Shown here piece after piece: positions 45,400 through 53,498 of a DNA stretch of 64,000 bases. A model generated the notes under the pieces. That model made no database searches. It was not told the origin of the DNA and worked only from the letters and a program-made list of their open reading frames with translations. How positions within the stretch are numbered: position 1 is the stretch's first letter; each line of letters starts with the position of its first letter. The translations under genes and the position numbers were made by a program. This DNA comes from JAAYZK01 sp964535025 (lineage in GTDB: Bacteria > Planctomycetota > Phycisphaerae > SM23-33 > FEN-1343): NCBI GenBank assembly GCA_964535025.1, contig CAZHRW010000149.1, positions 1 to 64,000 of the forward strand. The letters run 5' to 3'.

Positions 45400-45476
45400 T
45401 TTTGAGACCTGAGACGTGAGACCTGAGGCCTGAGGTACGGCGAGGGCACCCCAAGCTTCACGTCTCAGGCCTGTCT
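45400..45476. repeat. GAGACCTGAG-word cluster upstream of MarC
   Basis: The words TGAGACCTGAGACGTGAGACCTGAGG run at about 45403-45437 and a partial reverse copy (CACGTCTCAGGCC) at about 45459-45472. It overlaps the leader of MarC and the gap before the DUF2961 gene's stop. It is a smaller relative of the other palindromes here. Confidence 0.55.
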
Positions 45477-45479
45477 TCC

Positions 45480-46616
45480 TCAGTGATTCTTCGCCCACTT
45501 CGCCTTCATTCGCTTCATTTCGTTATTCAGCGGGACGGGCTTGCCGGGGCACTGTTTGCGTTTTTCGACGCGCCAGCGGCCGTCGTCGTCCTTGCGGACG
45601 GGCAGGCGCTTGGCGACGGGGGGGACGCGGCAGGCGGCGGCGGGCTCGCGGGCGTACCAGTAGGCGACCGAGGCCATCTCGTTGGCCAGGTGGTTGCCGT
45701 GCCCGTGCTCGAGGGTGACCTTGATCTCGCGGGTGAACCGCACCGGGTTCTCCAGGTGGTGGACGTAGGAGGTCTGGTAGCCGCCGGTGTCGGCTTCGTG
45801 GAGGCTCGAGCCGTTGCGGGCGAAGGCGTTGGGCTGCATGCCCCAGGCCTGGTTGAAATAGTCTTCGCTGCCGGTGCCGTGCAGGTCGGGCGGCCACTTG
45901 TAGCCGTCCACCCAGATCATGTCGTCGCCCTCACCCCACCAGGTGCCCTGGAAGTTGGTCACCGAGAGGTTGCAGCCGATGTAATGGCCGGCCCCGCGGG
46001 TGTCGAGGATGACGTAGTTGTTCTCCCAGGCGAGCCGTCCGGCGTTGACGATGTCGGCTTGGGGGGTGTTGACGCGGATCTCGTGGCCCCAGCCGCCGAA
46101 GGGGTTGGCGCGGCGGAACTCGGCGTGGAAATAGCCCGCGTCGTCGCCGAGCGCCTCGAGGGTCTCGTAATCGATGTAAAAGTACTGTCCCTGATCGGTG
46201 TCGCCCTCGTTGATCAGCTCGATCACGGCCCGCTCGCGGAAGGGCATCGGCGCGTAGCAGTTGAGGGCGCAGCCGGTGTTGAACTGGTTGTTGCGGCTGG
46301 TGGAGGCGGTGAACAGCAGCGACTGGTAGGAGTTGACCAGCCCGTGGCCGAGGCCGAAGAAGTCGCCCAGGGGCACCAGGACGCTGGGGCGTTTGGCGTT
46401 GTCCCAGGTGAACTTCAGCAGGCACTGGCGGTAGCCGGCCCGCTGGGTCATCCACAGGTGCGTGATCCGCCCCGGTCCGGCCAGGTCCGCCAGCACGCGG
46501 GATTCGCCGGCCGGGATGATCCAGCGGTCGGCGTTCCGCCCGGTGGTGTCCCACGACGAAACCCGCCGCGTGCGACGCGAGGGGTCGATGCGTGTCAGTG
46601 CGTTCAGGTCGACCAT
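45480..46616 (-). CDS. DUF2961 (GH172-family) protein
   Basis: 378 residues from ATG 46616; an ATG at 46643 is also in frame. No signal peptide is visible. Typical DUF2961 motifs include ITHLWMTQRAGYRQCLLKFTWD, VPLGDFFGLGHG, CYAPMPFRERAVIELINEGD and GTGSEDYFNQAWG. GH172 enzymes act on fructofuranose or D-arabinofuranose linkages through a two-jelly-roll hexamer. The C-terminal region (after about 320) is basic and shorter than in full-length members. Substrate is not evident. Confidence 0.85.
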   Translation of the reverse strand: MVDLNALTRIDPSRRTRRVSSWDTTGRNADRWIIPAGESRVLADLAGPGRITHLWMTQRAGYRQCLLKFTWDNAKRPSVLVPLGDFFGLGHGLVNSYQSLLFTASTSRNNQFNTGCALNCYAPMPFRERAVIELINEGDTDQGQYFYIDYETLEALGDDAGYFHAEFRRANPFGGWGHEIRVNTPQADIVNAGRLAWENNYVILDTRGAGHYIGCNLSVTNFQGTWWGEGDDMIWVDGYKWPPDLHGTGSEDYFNQAWGMQPNAFARNGSSLHEADTGGYQTSYVHHLENPVRFTREIKVTLEHGHGNHLANEMASVAYWYAREPAAACRVPPVAKRLPVRKDDDGRWRVEKRKQCPGKPVPLNNEMKRMKAKWAKNH

Positions 46617-46720
46617 GATCGCCTTTCCTCGAAAGCCCGCCATTGTCCGCGGGCGCCCCGGCGTTTGCGCGCACGGCGATTCTACAAGGTGGGCCGCCGG
46701 CCGCAAGGGGGCGCCGGACC

Positions 46721-47557
46721 TTACCGGGCCGTCCGTCGTCCGACGCTGTCCGACCGGTCCGACCGGTCCGACTTGTCCGACGCGTCCGACTTGTCCGACT
46801 TGTCCGACGCGTCTGGTGGGTCCGACGCCTCCCGGATCCCCTTACACTGGGGATACCCCGAGCAGCCCCAGAATGCCTTGCCGGCGTGAGGGCCCTGCTT
46901 GGCGGTGCGCCGGCGCATCGGCTTGCCGCACAGCGGGCAGGCGGGCGCATCCGCGGCGGCGTGGCGCGCTTCGGTCCGGGCGGCATGGAGGCGCTCGGTG
47001 AAGCCGCCCTGGTCGAGGAACTGGCGGCTCTGGGCTTCGATCTGCCGCCGCAGGAGATAGGCGGCCTGGTTCACGGCGCACAGCATGGCGTTCGCGGCCA
47101 GTTCCGCCTCGGCCTCGGCGACGAACGCCGCCAGGCCCGCCAGGCCCGTCAGGCGGATCGTCCCCGGCGTCGCCGGCGGGAGGTCGGGCGCGGCATCGTG
47201 TTTGAGCCGTTCCCGCATGGCGAGGGCCTGGGGCGACTCCTTGGGCCAGACCCGCAGGCCGTGCTGGAGGAGAAAAGTCCGATAGTCCTTGAGCAGTTCA
47301 TCGGAGAGGCTGGCTCGCGCGACATTCGTGAGCTTCATCTCGGCCTTGCGGCTCGTGGCCGCGGCGCCGATGGCCTCGCTGATATTCCGCACCCCGCTCC
47401 GCGCCGCCTGAACCATCTGATCGTGCGTCCGCGACCGCTTCTCGATGAAACGATCGCAGAACACGACCGTCGCATCGTAAACGGCCTCGGCCACCTTGTA
47501 ACTGCGAAGCCGCTCATAGCCCCCGTGCGGCAAGAGGACGGACTCATCGCTGGCCAT
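46721..47557 (-). CDS. Four-helix-bundle protein with zinc ribbon and Ser-Asp repeat tail
   Basis: 278 residues from ATG 47557 (GGGGAG upstream); a TTG at 47581 adds eight residues. Residues 5-110 match the S23/intervening-sequence four-helix bundle (GGYERLRSYKVAEAVYDATVVFCDRFI and MVQAARSGVRNISEAIGAA). A helical middle is followed by a topoisomerase-type zinc ribbon (CPLCGKPMRRR, later CSGYPQCKG). The last 35 residues are SDA/SDK/SDR triplets encoded by a 9-bp repeat. Such suffix-type proteins are known in planctomycetes and relatives, function unknown. Confidence 0.82.
   Translation of the reverse strand: MASDESVLLPHGGYERLRSYKVAEAVYDATVVFCDRFIEKRSRTHDQMVQAARSGVRNISEAIGAAATSRKAEMKLTNVARASLSDELLKDYRTFLLQHGLRVWPKESPQALAMRERLKHDAAPDLPPATPGTIRLTGLAGLAAFVAEAEAELAANAMLCAVNQAAYLLRRQIEAQSRQFLDQGGFTERLHAARTEARHAAADAPACPLCGKPMRRRTAKQGPHAGKAFWGCSGYPQCKGIREASDPPDASDKSDKSDASDKSDRSDRSDSVGRRTAR
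46741..46830. repeat. 9-bp tandem repeat inside the 3' end of the four-helix-bundle gene
   Basis: Units of the form TCCGACNNG repeat about nine times with small variations. Read on the minus strand they code for Ser-Asp-(Lys/Ala/Arg). The same 9-bp family lies upstream of the gene at 47600-47955. Confidence 0.85.
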
Positions 47558-47599
47558 GGTAGTGCTCCCCTGCGTTTCCAAAGGTCAAGGACGGATCGA

Positions 47600-47955
47600 C
47601 CTGTCGGACGGCGTCAGACGGGTCGGACAGGTCAGATGGGTCTGACGGTGTCGGACAGGTCAGACAGGTCCGACAATGTCGGACGATTTGGGCTCACGCG
47701 GCCCATCGGATATTGGACCCCTGCGGGGGACACCTGTCAAGCCGCGCCATAGCGGAAAAACCGCCCCCGAATCGTCCACGCGAGTCTCTGCTGTCCGACG
47801 CTGTCTGACCGGTCGGACGAGTCCGACCTGTCCGACGCCGTCTGACGCGTCAGACGAGTCCGACCCGTCCGACGCCGTCTGAGCCGTCAGACGAGTCCGA
47901 CCCGTCCGACGCTGTCTGACCTGTCTGACGAGTCCGACCTGTCCGACGCCGTCCG
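47600..47955. repeat. 9-bp Ser-Asp-type repeats in the non-coding DNA upstream of the four-helix-bundle gene
   Basis: Two blocks, about 47600-47685 and 47791-47955, carry GTCYGACNN units (for example GTCCGACGCC, GTCTGACCT, GTCAGACGA). They are separated by about 100 bases of ordinary sequence. Some units can pair as GTCAGAC/GTCTGAC. No coding frame here is convincing. This is the bulk of the gap 47558-48024. Confidence 0.85.
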
Positions 47956-47979
47956 TGCGGCGCGGCCGCCACCAATGGC

Positions 47980-47985
47980 TATAAT
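47980..47985 (+). promoter_or_regulatory. Perfect TATAAT inside a small palindrome
   Basis: TATAAT at 47980-47985 lies in GGCTATAATAGCC (47977-47989), an inverted repeat of six bases on each side of one centre base. It is 40 bases upstream of the small open frame at 48025. No good -35 is visible at the correct distance. Confidence 0.35.
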
Positions 47986-48024
47986 AGCCAAATAAGGCCG
48001 CGCGTTCACGCTCGCGAGGGCGCG

Positions 48025-48183
48025 ATGAACAAAATGAAAGCAAACCACAACAAAATACGGCCGGCGCTCAATAAAATGAAGGCAGCGTTAAACAATGTGC
48101 ACGACCGGCCCAATAAACTGACATATTCCCCCAATAAAAGAAAGCCCCGAGTCGCCCCGTGCGCGCCCCGGGGGTCTGGGTAA
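48025..48183 (+). CDS. Possible 52-residue Asn/Lys-rich protein
   Basis: An ATG at 48025 with GAGGG five bases upstream opens a frame of 52 codons ending TAA at 48181-48183. The protein begins MNKMKANHNKIRPALNKMKA and is basic, rich in Asn and Lys, with two NKMKA copies. Its base composition is far more AT-rich than its neighbours. It lies between the 9-bp repeats and three small hairpin repeats. No family is recognised; it may be a real small protein, a mobile-element remnant or chance. Confidence 0.35.
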   Translation: MNKMKANHNKIRPALNKMKAALNNVHDRPNKLTYSPNKRKPRVAPCAPRGSG

Positions 48184-48658
48184 GCTGGGTAAAATATCCG
48201 AGAATTCGGGTTTTATGCCGGATGCAAGGCGCGCGCATCTATGTGGGGACAGGATATGAGAAAAAACCCCTCGGACGCACCCTCCGGCGTTAAGCTGGGC
48301 AAGCTGGGGGCTCTGCGGCGTCGCGGCGCCCGGAGAATTCGGGTTTTATGCCGTTAAACTGGGTAAGATACCGGAGAATTCCGGTTTTATGCCGTCTCGA
48401 TGCCGTCAAAACGGCCGAAAACGAGGAGCATTTTCGAGTATCCTGTCACTGAATGCGGGGGAGCTGGACGGGGCCGACCGGGGCGGCGGGGCCGTCCGGG
48501 TCTCGGCGCCGCTCGAAGGCCCCGGCACGGCCGGCCGGGCAGAAGGGCCGCCGCGGGCGGGCCCTTGCATTGGACGGGCGTTGAGGGTACGAGGGGCCTT
48601 CACCCAACGAAGGGCCGCGACGGCGGCCGGGGCGGACCCCGGGCGCGGCGCGGCTAAC
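48184..48658. other. Non-coding stretch with three hairpin repeats before the nucleoside hydrolase
   Basis: About 475 bases without a supported gene. A motif GAGAATTCGGGTTTTATGCCG occurs at about 48200-48220 and 48333-48353, with a CCGG variant at 48373-48394. Each copy can fold as a short stem around GAAT followed by TTTTAT. CTGGGTAAG words precede the copies. From about 48440 to 48658 the DNA is very GC-rich and shows nothing further. Confidence 0.6.
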
Positions 48659-49591
48659 ATGAGAAAAACCATGGACTTCCCCGCCCTCGACGACGCCACG
48701 CGCCTCGCCCGGCTCACACCGCCGGCCGGGGCGGTCGAGATGGTGCTCGACACCGACACGTACAATGAGATCGACGATCAGTTCGCCGTGGCCTACGCGC
48801 TCCTGTCGCCCGAGCGGCTCAACGTGCGGGCCCTGTATGCCGCCCCGTTCCACAACAACCGCTCCAGCGGTCCAGGTGACGGTATGATCAAGAGTTACGA
48901 GGAGATCGGCCGCCTGCTCGAGCGGATGGGACGCTCGGGCGACGGCCTGGTTTTCCGCGGCTCCGAGCGGTACCTGGGCGGCGCCGACGAGCCCGTCGAC
49001 AGCGACGCGGCGAGGGACCTGGTGGCTCGGGGGATGGCCGATCGGGACGGACCGCTGTATGTGGTTGCGATCGGGGCGATTACGAACGTCGCCTCGGCGC
49101 TGCTGATCGAGCCGCGCCTCGTCGAGCGGGTCGTCGTCGTCTGGCTGGGCGGTCAGCCGCACTACTGGCACACGGCCCGCGAGTTCAACCTCAGCCAGGA
49201 CCTCCACGCCGCACGCGTTATCCTTGGATCCGGCGTACCTTTCGGTCACATCCCCTGCACGCACGTGGCCCAGTTGCTCCGCACGACGGCCGGCGAGTTG
49301 AGGACGGACATGGGCGATGCCGGGCCGGTCGGTAAGTTCCTTCTGCAGCGTTTCTTGGAATATCGCGAGGACCTCTTCGCGTGGGCGAAGGAGATCTGGG
49401 ACCTCGCGCCGATCGCGTGGCTGGTCAATCCGTCGTGGCTGCCATCGACGGTGGTTCACACCCCGCGGCTGACCGACCAGCACACCTGGTCGCCCGACCC
49501 GTTCGCCCCGCTGATGCGCGTGGCGATCGACTGCAACCGCAACGCGATCTTCGCCGACGTGTTCGGCAAGCTCAACGCGGCGGAAACCTAA
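48659..49591 (+). CDS. Nucleoside hydrolase, inosine-uridine preferring family
   Basis: 310 residues from ATG 48659; the frame is open further upstream into GC-rich sequence without a ribosome site, and another ATG is at 48671. The calcium-binding motif is EMVLDTDTYNEIDDQFAVAYAL, matching DTDxxxxxDD. VVAIGAITNVASALL and HIPCTHVA are further conserved regions. It hydrolyses the N-glycosidic bond of nucleosides. There is no signal peptide, so it works in the cytoplasm. It is single, ending in a strong terminator. Confidence 0.85.
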   Translation: MRKTMDFPALDDATRLARLTPPAGAVEMVLDTDTYNEIDDQFAVAYALLSPERLNVRALYAAPFHNNRSSGPGDGMIKSYEEIGRLLERMGRSGDGLVFRGSERYLGGADEPVDSDAARDLVARGMADRDGPLYVVAIGAITNVASALLIEPRLVERVVVVWLGGQPHYWHTAREFNLSQDLHAARVILGSGVPFGHIPCTHVAQLLRTTAGELRTDMGDAGPVGKFLLQRFLEYREDLFAWAKEIWDLAPIAWLVNPSWLPSTVVHTPRLTDQHTWSPDPFAPLMRVAIDCNRNAIFADVFGKLNAAET

Positions 49592-49616
49592 CAACCGTGG
49601 AAGTAAGGTAATAGAA

Positions 49617-49653
49617 GCGGGATGGACGAGGCGTTTGGGCCCGTCCATCCCGC
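49617..49653. terminator. Terminator hairpin between nucleoside hydrolase and YlbF genes
   Basis: GCGGGATGGACG (49617-49628) pairs perfectly with CGTCCATCCCGC (49642-49653) over a 13-base loop. It lies between convergent genes. A C/T-rich tail follows on the plus strand. Confidence 0.7.
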
Positions 49654-49684
49654 CCGTTTCCCTCCGATCCGGCGATAAGACGGC

Positions 49685-50044
49685 CTAGCCTTCCGTCTCT
49701 TCGAGCTTGTCCCGCAGGATCTCGTTGATCCGCCGCATCAGGTCGACGTACTCCATCTGGGCCTCGTTGAACTTCTTGAAGGCCGGGTCCGCCACGAGCT
49801 TGTCGTGCAGGTCCTTCAGACGCCGCTTGTCGTCCAGCTCCACGGTCTCACCCATACGTTCCTGCTGGGAAAGTTTATCCATGTGCTGCTGGTACTCGGT
49901 CATCAGTTCGATCAGCTCGGGGTTGTCTTCGACCGAATCCTTAGCGTCGCGAAGGGCTTGCGCCTGGTCGGATTGGCTGAGCGCCTCCCCGAGCTTCTCG
50001 GCGAGGTCCATCGACGAACCGGTGGTCTTCTCTGATGAATCCAT
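49685..50044 (-). CDS. YlbF family regulator-like protein
   Basis: 119 residues, helical, with DLAEKLGEALSQSDQAQALRDAKDSVEDNPELIELMTEY and VADPAFKKFNEAQMEYVDLMRRINEIL. These match the YlbF/YmcA family. In Bacillus these proteins form a complex that guides RNase Y and sporulation/biofilm genes. The start follows AGGAGAGACT. It is divergent from the RNase R gene, with 48 bases between them, which fits a role in RNA processing, though that is inference. Confidence 0.88.
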   Translation of the reverse strand: MDSSEKTTGSSMDLAEKLGEALSQSDQAQALRDAKDSVEDNPELIELMTEYQQHMDKLSQQERMGETVELDDKRRLKDLHDKLVADPAFKKFNEAQMEYVDLMRRINEILRDKLEETEG

Positions 50045-50092
50045 AGTCTCTCTCCTGGCAAAGGACGTCCCCTCTACGTATCATAGGGCGCC

Positions 50093-52390
50093 ATGGCGGA
50101 AAAATACCTCGAAGCGATTATTGAAACGCTGGCCGACAAGCATTATCAGCCGCTGAAGATGCGACAACTCGCCCGTCGGATGGGCGTGGCGGACAGCGAT
50201 TACGCGGCGTTCCGGGACGCGGTCAAGCAGCTCAAGGACGCCGGTCGCGTCGTCTACGGGCCGAAGAACGACCTGAGCCTGCCGCCGATGCCCGAGCGGG
50301 TGGTGGGCGTCTATCGTGCCAATGCGCGGGGGTTTGGGTTCATCACCCCCGAGGAGCCCAACGCGCACGGCGACCTGTTCGTCCCCGCCGGCGACAGCCT
50401 GGACGCGATGACCGGCGACACCGTCGCCGCCCGCGTGGTCCGCGGCGGAAAGCGTGACGGCAAGCGGGTTTACCGCGGCGTGATCGTCGAGATCCTCGTC
50501 CGCGGGAACAACCGGTTCGTCGGCGAGCTGAACCGCTCCAGCGACGGGAAGGTCTGGTTCGTCATGCCCCAGGGCCGCGGGTTTTCCGATCCGATCCTCA
50601 TCGACGACGCCGGCCCGGCCGCCCGCGAGGGTGTCAAGGTCGTCGTCGAGATTATCCATTACCCCAGCGGGGCCGATCTCGCCCGCGGTGTGATCGTCGA
50701 GCAGCTCGGGATGGGCGGGCCGGTGGACGTTGAGACACTTGGCATCATCCGCGAGCACGGCCTGCCGGAGGTCTTCAGCGACGGCGCGATGGCCGACGCC
50801 CGCCGGGCCCTGGAGAGCTTCGACGCCGCGAGCGATCCAAGTCGCGAGGATTTAAGGGATTGGACGATCGTCACGATCGACCCCCCCGACGCCCGCGACT
50901 ACGACGACGCGGTGTCGATCCACCGGCTGGATAACGGCGGCCGCCGGTTGGGCGTGCACATCGCCGATGTGTCGCACTTCGTCCGCGAGGGTGCCGCCCT
51001 CGACGACGACGCCCGCGAGCGGGGCAACAGCGCCTATTTCCCCCGCAAGGTCGTGCCGATGCTGCCGGAGATCCTCTCCAACGGCGTCTGCTCGCTCCAG
51101 GAGGGCCAGGACCGCTTCGTCAAGACCGCACTGATCGACTATGACCGCGACGGCCACGTCAGCGGCGCGCGGCTGACCAACGCGGTGATCCGCTCGTCCA
51201 AGCGGCTGACCTACCGCCAGGCGCAGGAAATAATCGACGGTAAAATCGGCGGTTACGACAAGGCCGTCGTCGAGCTCGTCCGCGAGATGGCCTCGTTGGC
51301 GCGGAGGATCGAAGCCCGTCGTCGTGAGCAGGGGATGCTCCACCTGGACCTGCCGGAGGTGGAACTGGTCCTCTCGGACGAAGGGGGCGTCGTCGACGTC
51401 GAGGCCGCCGACGAGAGCTACACGCACACGATCATCGAGATGTTCATGGTCGAGGCCAACGAGGCCGCCGCCCGCCTGCTGGAGGGGCTGAATGTGCCGT
51501 TCCTGCGCCGCATCCACCCTGACCGGGACGCCGCGTCCGGCAAGCACCTGGCCGAGTTCGTCCGCGCGTGCGGCTACCGCATCGGCCGCGACCTCAGCCG
51601 GCGGGACATCCAGGACCTGATCCGCCGCGTCCGCGGGCGACCGGAGAGCTACGCGGTTAACCTCGCTCTGCTCAAGACCTTCGAGCAGGCGGAGTACTCG
51701 CCGATGCGGATCGGCCACTACGCCCTGGCGTCGGAGTGCTACTGCCATTTCACCAGCCCGATCCGCCGCTACCCCGACCTGACGGTCCACCGGCTCATCG
51801 ACGCCCACCTGCGCGGCCACCTCGATGTCGAAGCGGTCGACGTGGGCGAGACGACGGCGCTCGGCCGCCATTGCAGCTTCACCGAACGGCGTGCCGAGCG
51901 GGCCGAGCGGGAGCTGCGCAACCTGCTGGTGCTGATCATGCTGTCCGAGCGGATCGGGGAGGTCTTCGACGGGGTGGTCACGGGCGTGACCTCGTTCGGC
52001 CTGTTCGTCCAGTCCAGTAAGTACCTTGTCGAAGGTCTCTTGCGCCTGGAGGACCTCGGCGACGACTGGTGGGAACCCGACCCGCCCCGCGGGCAGGTGG
52101 TTGCCCAGCGGACGGGCAGGCGGGTCCGCCTGGGCGACCTGCTGACCGTGCGGATCGTCCAGGTTGACCTGGCCCGCCGTGAGATGGACCTCGCCGTCGT
52201 CGGCGAGATCGGCCGCCCGCCCGGCGCGCGCAAGGCCAAGGCGGACAAGGCCAAGGGGACCGGCAAGGCCAAGGCCAAGGGGGCCGACAAGCCCAAAGGG
52301 ACCGGCAAGGGCAAGGGCCCAAAGCGTCCGGCGTCGGCCGTTGGTACGAAACGCCCCAAGGGGGGCGGTAAGCGCCGTCGGGGCGGTTGA
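50093..52390 (+). CDS. rnr: Ribonuclease R
   Basis: 765 residues. An N-terminal winged helix and two cold-shock domains are followed by the RNB domain with TIDPPDARDYDDAVSIHRL and its metal-binding aspartates. The S1 domain includes FDGVVTGVTSFGLFVQ. A Lys-rich tail ends the protein (KAKADKAKGTGKAK). RNase R is a 3'-5' exoribonuclease that degrades structured RNA and non-stop messages together with SmpB-tmRNA. SmpB lies about 2.6 kb downstream in this window. The ribosome site is weak. Confidence 0.94.
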   Translation: MAEKYLEAIIETLADKHYQPLKMRQLARRMGVADSDYAAFRDAVKQLKDAGRVVYGPKNDLSLPPMPERVVGVYRANARGFGFITPEEPNAHGDLFVPAGDSLDAMTGDTVAARVVRGGKRDGKRVYRGVIVEILVRGNNRFVGELNRSSDGKVWFVMPQGRGFSDPILIDDAGPAAREGVKVVVEIIHYPSGADLARGVIVEQLGMGGPVDVETLGIIREHGLPEVFSDGAMADARRALESFDAASDPSREDLRDWTIVTIDPPDARDYDDAVSIHRLDNGGRRLGVHIADVSHFVREGAALDDDARERGNSAYFPRKVVPMLPEILSNGVCSLQEGQDRFVKTALIDYDRDGHVSGARLTNAVIRSSKRLTYRQAQEIIDGKIGGYDKAVVELVREMASLARRIEARRREQGMLHLDLPEVELVLSDEGGVVDVEAADESYTHTIIEMFMVEANEAAARLLEGLNVPFLRRIHPDRDAASGKHLAEFVRACGYRIGRDLSRRDIQDLIRRVRGRPESYAVNLALLKTFEQAEYSPMRIGHYALASECYCHFTSPIRRYPDLTVHRLIDAHLRGHLDVEAVDVGETTALGRHCSFTERRAERAERELRNLLVLIMLSERIGEVFDGVVTGVTSFGLFVQSSKYLVEGLLRLEDLGDDWWEPDPPRGQVVAQRTGRRVRLGDLLTVRIVQVDLARREMDLAVVGEIGRPPGARKAKADKAKGTGKAKAKGADKPKGTGKGKGPKRPASAVGTKRPKGGGKRRRGG

Positions 52391-52600
52391 GATCCTAACC
52401 CGTTGCGGCGGCGAAGATTCCCGGAAGTTTCCCTTGCCACGGGGCCGATAGATAGCCTAGACTTGCAGGTGCCGGTGCCGGTCGACCAGGCTGGCCAGGC
52501 GTGATGCACGCCACGTCTATGTTACAATAATGGTAGCTACGACGACGGCTTGTGGCTCCCGGTGGCGTTCACCCTGCGTTCGTCGAGGAGTGACCGACCG

Positions 52601-53296
52601 ATGGAAGACGGCGGGGTCAAGACAAACCTGGCGACGTTCATGCGGGACAAACGCGAGGATGACGGCCAACAGGCCGCCGGCCCGTTCCTGACGATCTCGC
52701 GCCAGTACGGCTGCCACGGGTATTTCCTCGGGCTGCTGCTGGTCGACATGATCAACAACGAGCCGGGCCAGATGGCCAAGTGGAAGGTCTACCAGCGGGA
52801 GATCCTCGAACGGCTCAGCGAGGAAACCGACCTCGGCGCCGACGAGATCAACCGCCTCCGTCGCGAAAAACCCCGCGTGCTGGTGAATTTCTTCCGCAAC
52901 CTCTCGCCCAAGCGCCAGCAGCAGCCCGGCGCCTTCGAGATCCGCAACCGCATCGCCAACATGATCCGAACCCTCTCTCTCGAGGGGCATTGCATCCTTA
53001 TCGGCATGGGCGGGGCGGGGGCCACCGCCGATCTGGACAACGGCTTGCGGATCCGCCTGGAAGGGCCCAAGGAGTGGCGGGTCAAGCGGATCGTCGAGGC
53101 CGAGGGCATCACCCCCGTCGAGGCGCGCCTGCTCATCCAGCAGCGGGACGAGGAACGCGAACACCTCCAGAAGATCTACGATCTCAAGTTCCGGCGCGAG
53201 CCGCCCTTCGACATCGTCTACGACTGCGCCAGCTTCTCCCTGGCGAACCTCACGCAGCACATCATCCAGGCGATGAAGATGAAGGGCCTGCTGTAA
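52601..53296 (+). CDS. Cytidylate-kinase-like protein with altered P-loop
   Basis: 231 residues from ATG 52601; a TTG at 52550 adds 17. The opening FLTISRQYGCHGYFLGLLL corresponds to the ISRQxGSGG P-loop start of the cytidylate-kinase-like family, but the glycine-serine-glycine core is replaced by GCHG. Later ERLSEETD, NRIANMIRTLSLEGHCILIGMGG and RLLIQQRDEEREH match the family. It may have lost or changed nucleotide binding. It is a soluble single gene ending in a GC hairpin at 53297. Confidence 0.75.
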   Translation: MEDGGVKTNLATFMRDKREDDGQQAAGPFLTISRQYGCHGYFLGLLLVDMINNEPGQMAKWKVYQREILERLSEETDLGADEINRLRREKPRVLVNFFRNLSPKRQQQPGAFEIRNRIANMIRTLSLEGHCILIGMGGAGATADLDNGLRIRLEGPKEWRVKRIVEAEGITPVEARLLIQQRDEEREHLQKIYDLKFRREPPFDIVYDCASFSLANLTQHIIQAMKMKGLL

Positions 53297-53321
53297 CCGC
53301 CCGCCGGCCTTGGGCGGGCGG
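53297..53321 (+). terminator. Hairpin after the cytidylate-kinase-like gene
   Basis: CCGCCCGCC (53297-53305) pairs with GGCGGGCGG (53313-53321) with a seven-base loop, starting right after the stop codon. There is no clear T tract. Confidence 0.5.
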
Positions 53322-53498
53322 GTTGATCCAGCCCGGCCGCCAACGCCTTCTTGCACGCCGTCCCTGGTTCGCGCGTGGTCCATCCCGCTGTGCGTATGAA
53401 TGCGCCGCGCCCTAGAATCCAATAAGGCCCGCGACGGCGCGGGCGATGGGGGCCGCCGGTGGGGCACCTCGGATCCATATCGTCAGGAGGGCAGTCGT

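Noticed and set aside
47660..48043. 127-codon minus-strand frame through the 9-bp repeats
   Set aside because: Its residues come from the repeat units (SDGSDSSD, VGLVRPVRQ) and ordinary spacer; no ribosome site or conserved part is seen.
47600..48394. CRISPR array or phage attachment sites
   Set aside because: The repeat unit is nine bases without spacers, and the three hairpin motifs are too few and irregularly spaced; no integrase or cas genes.
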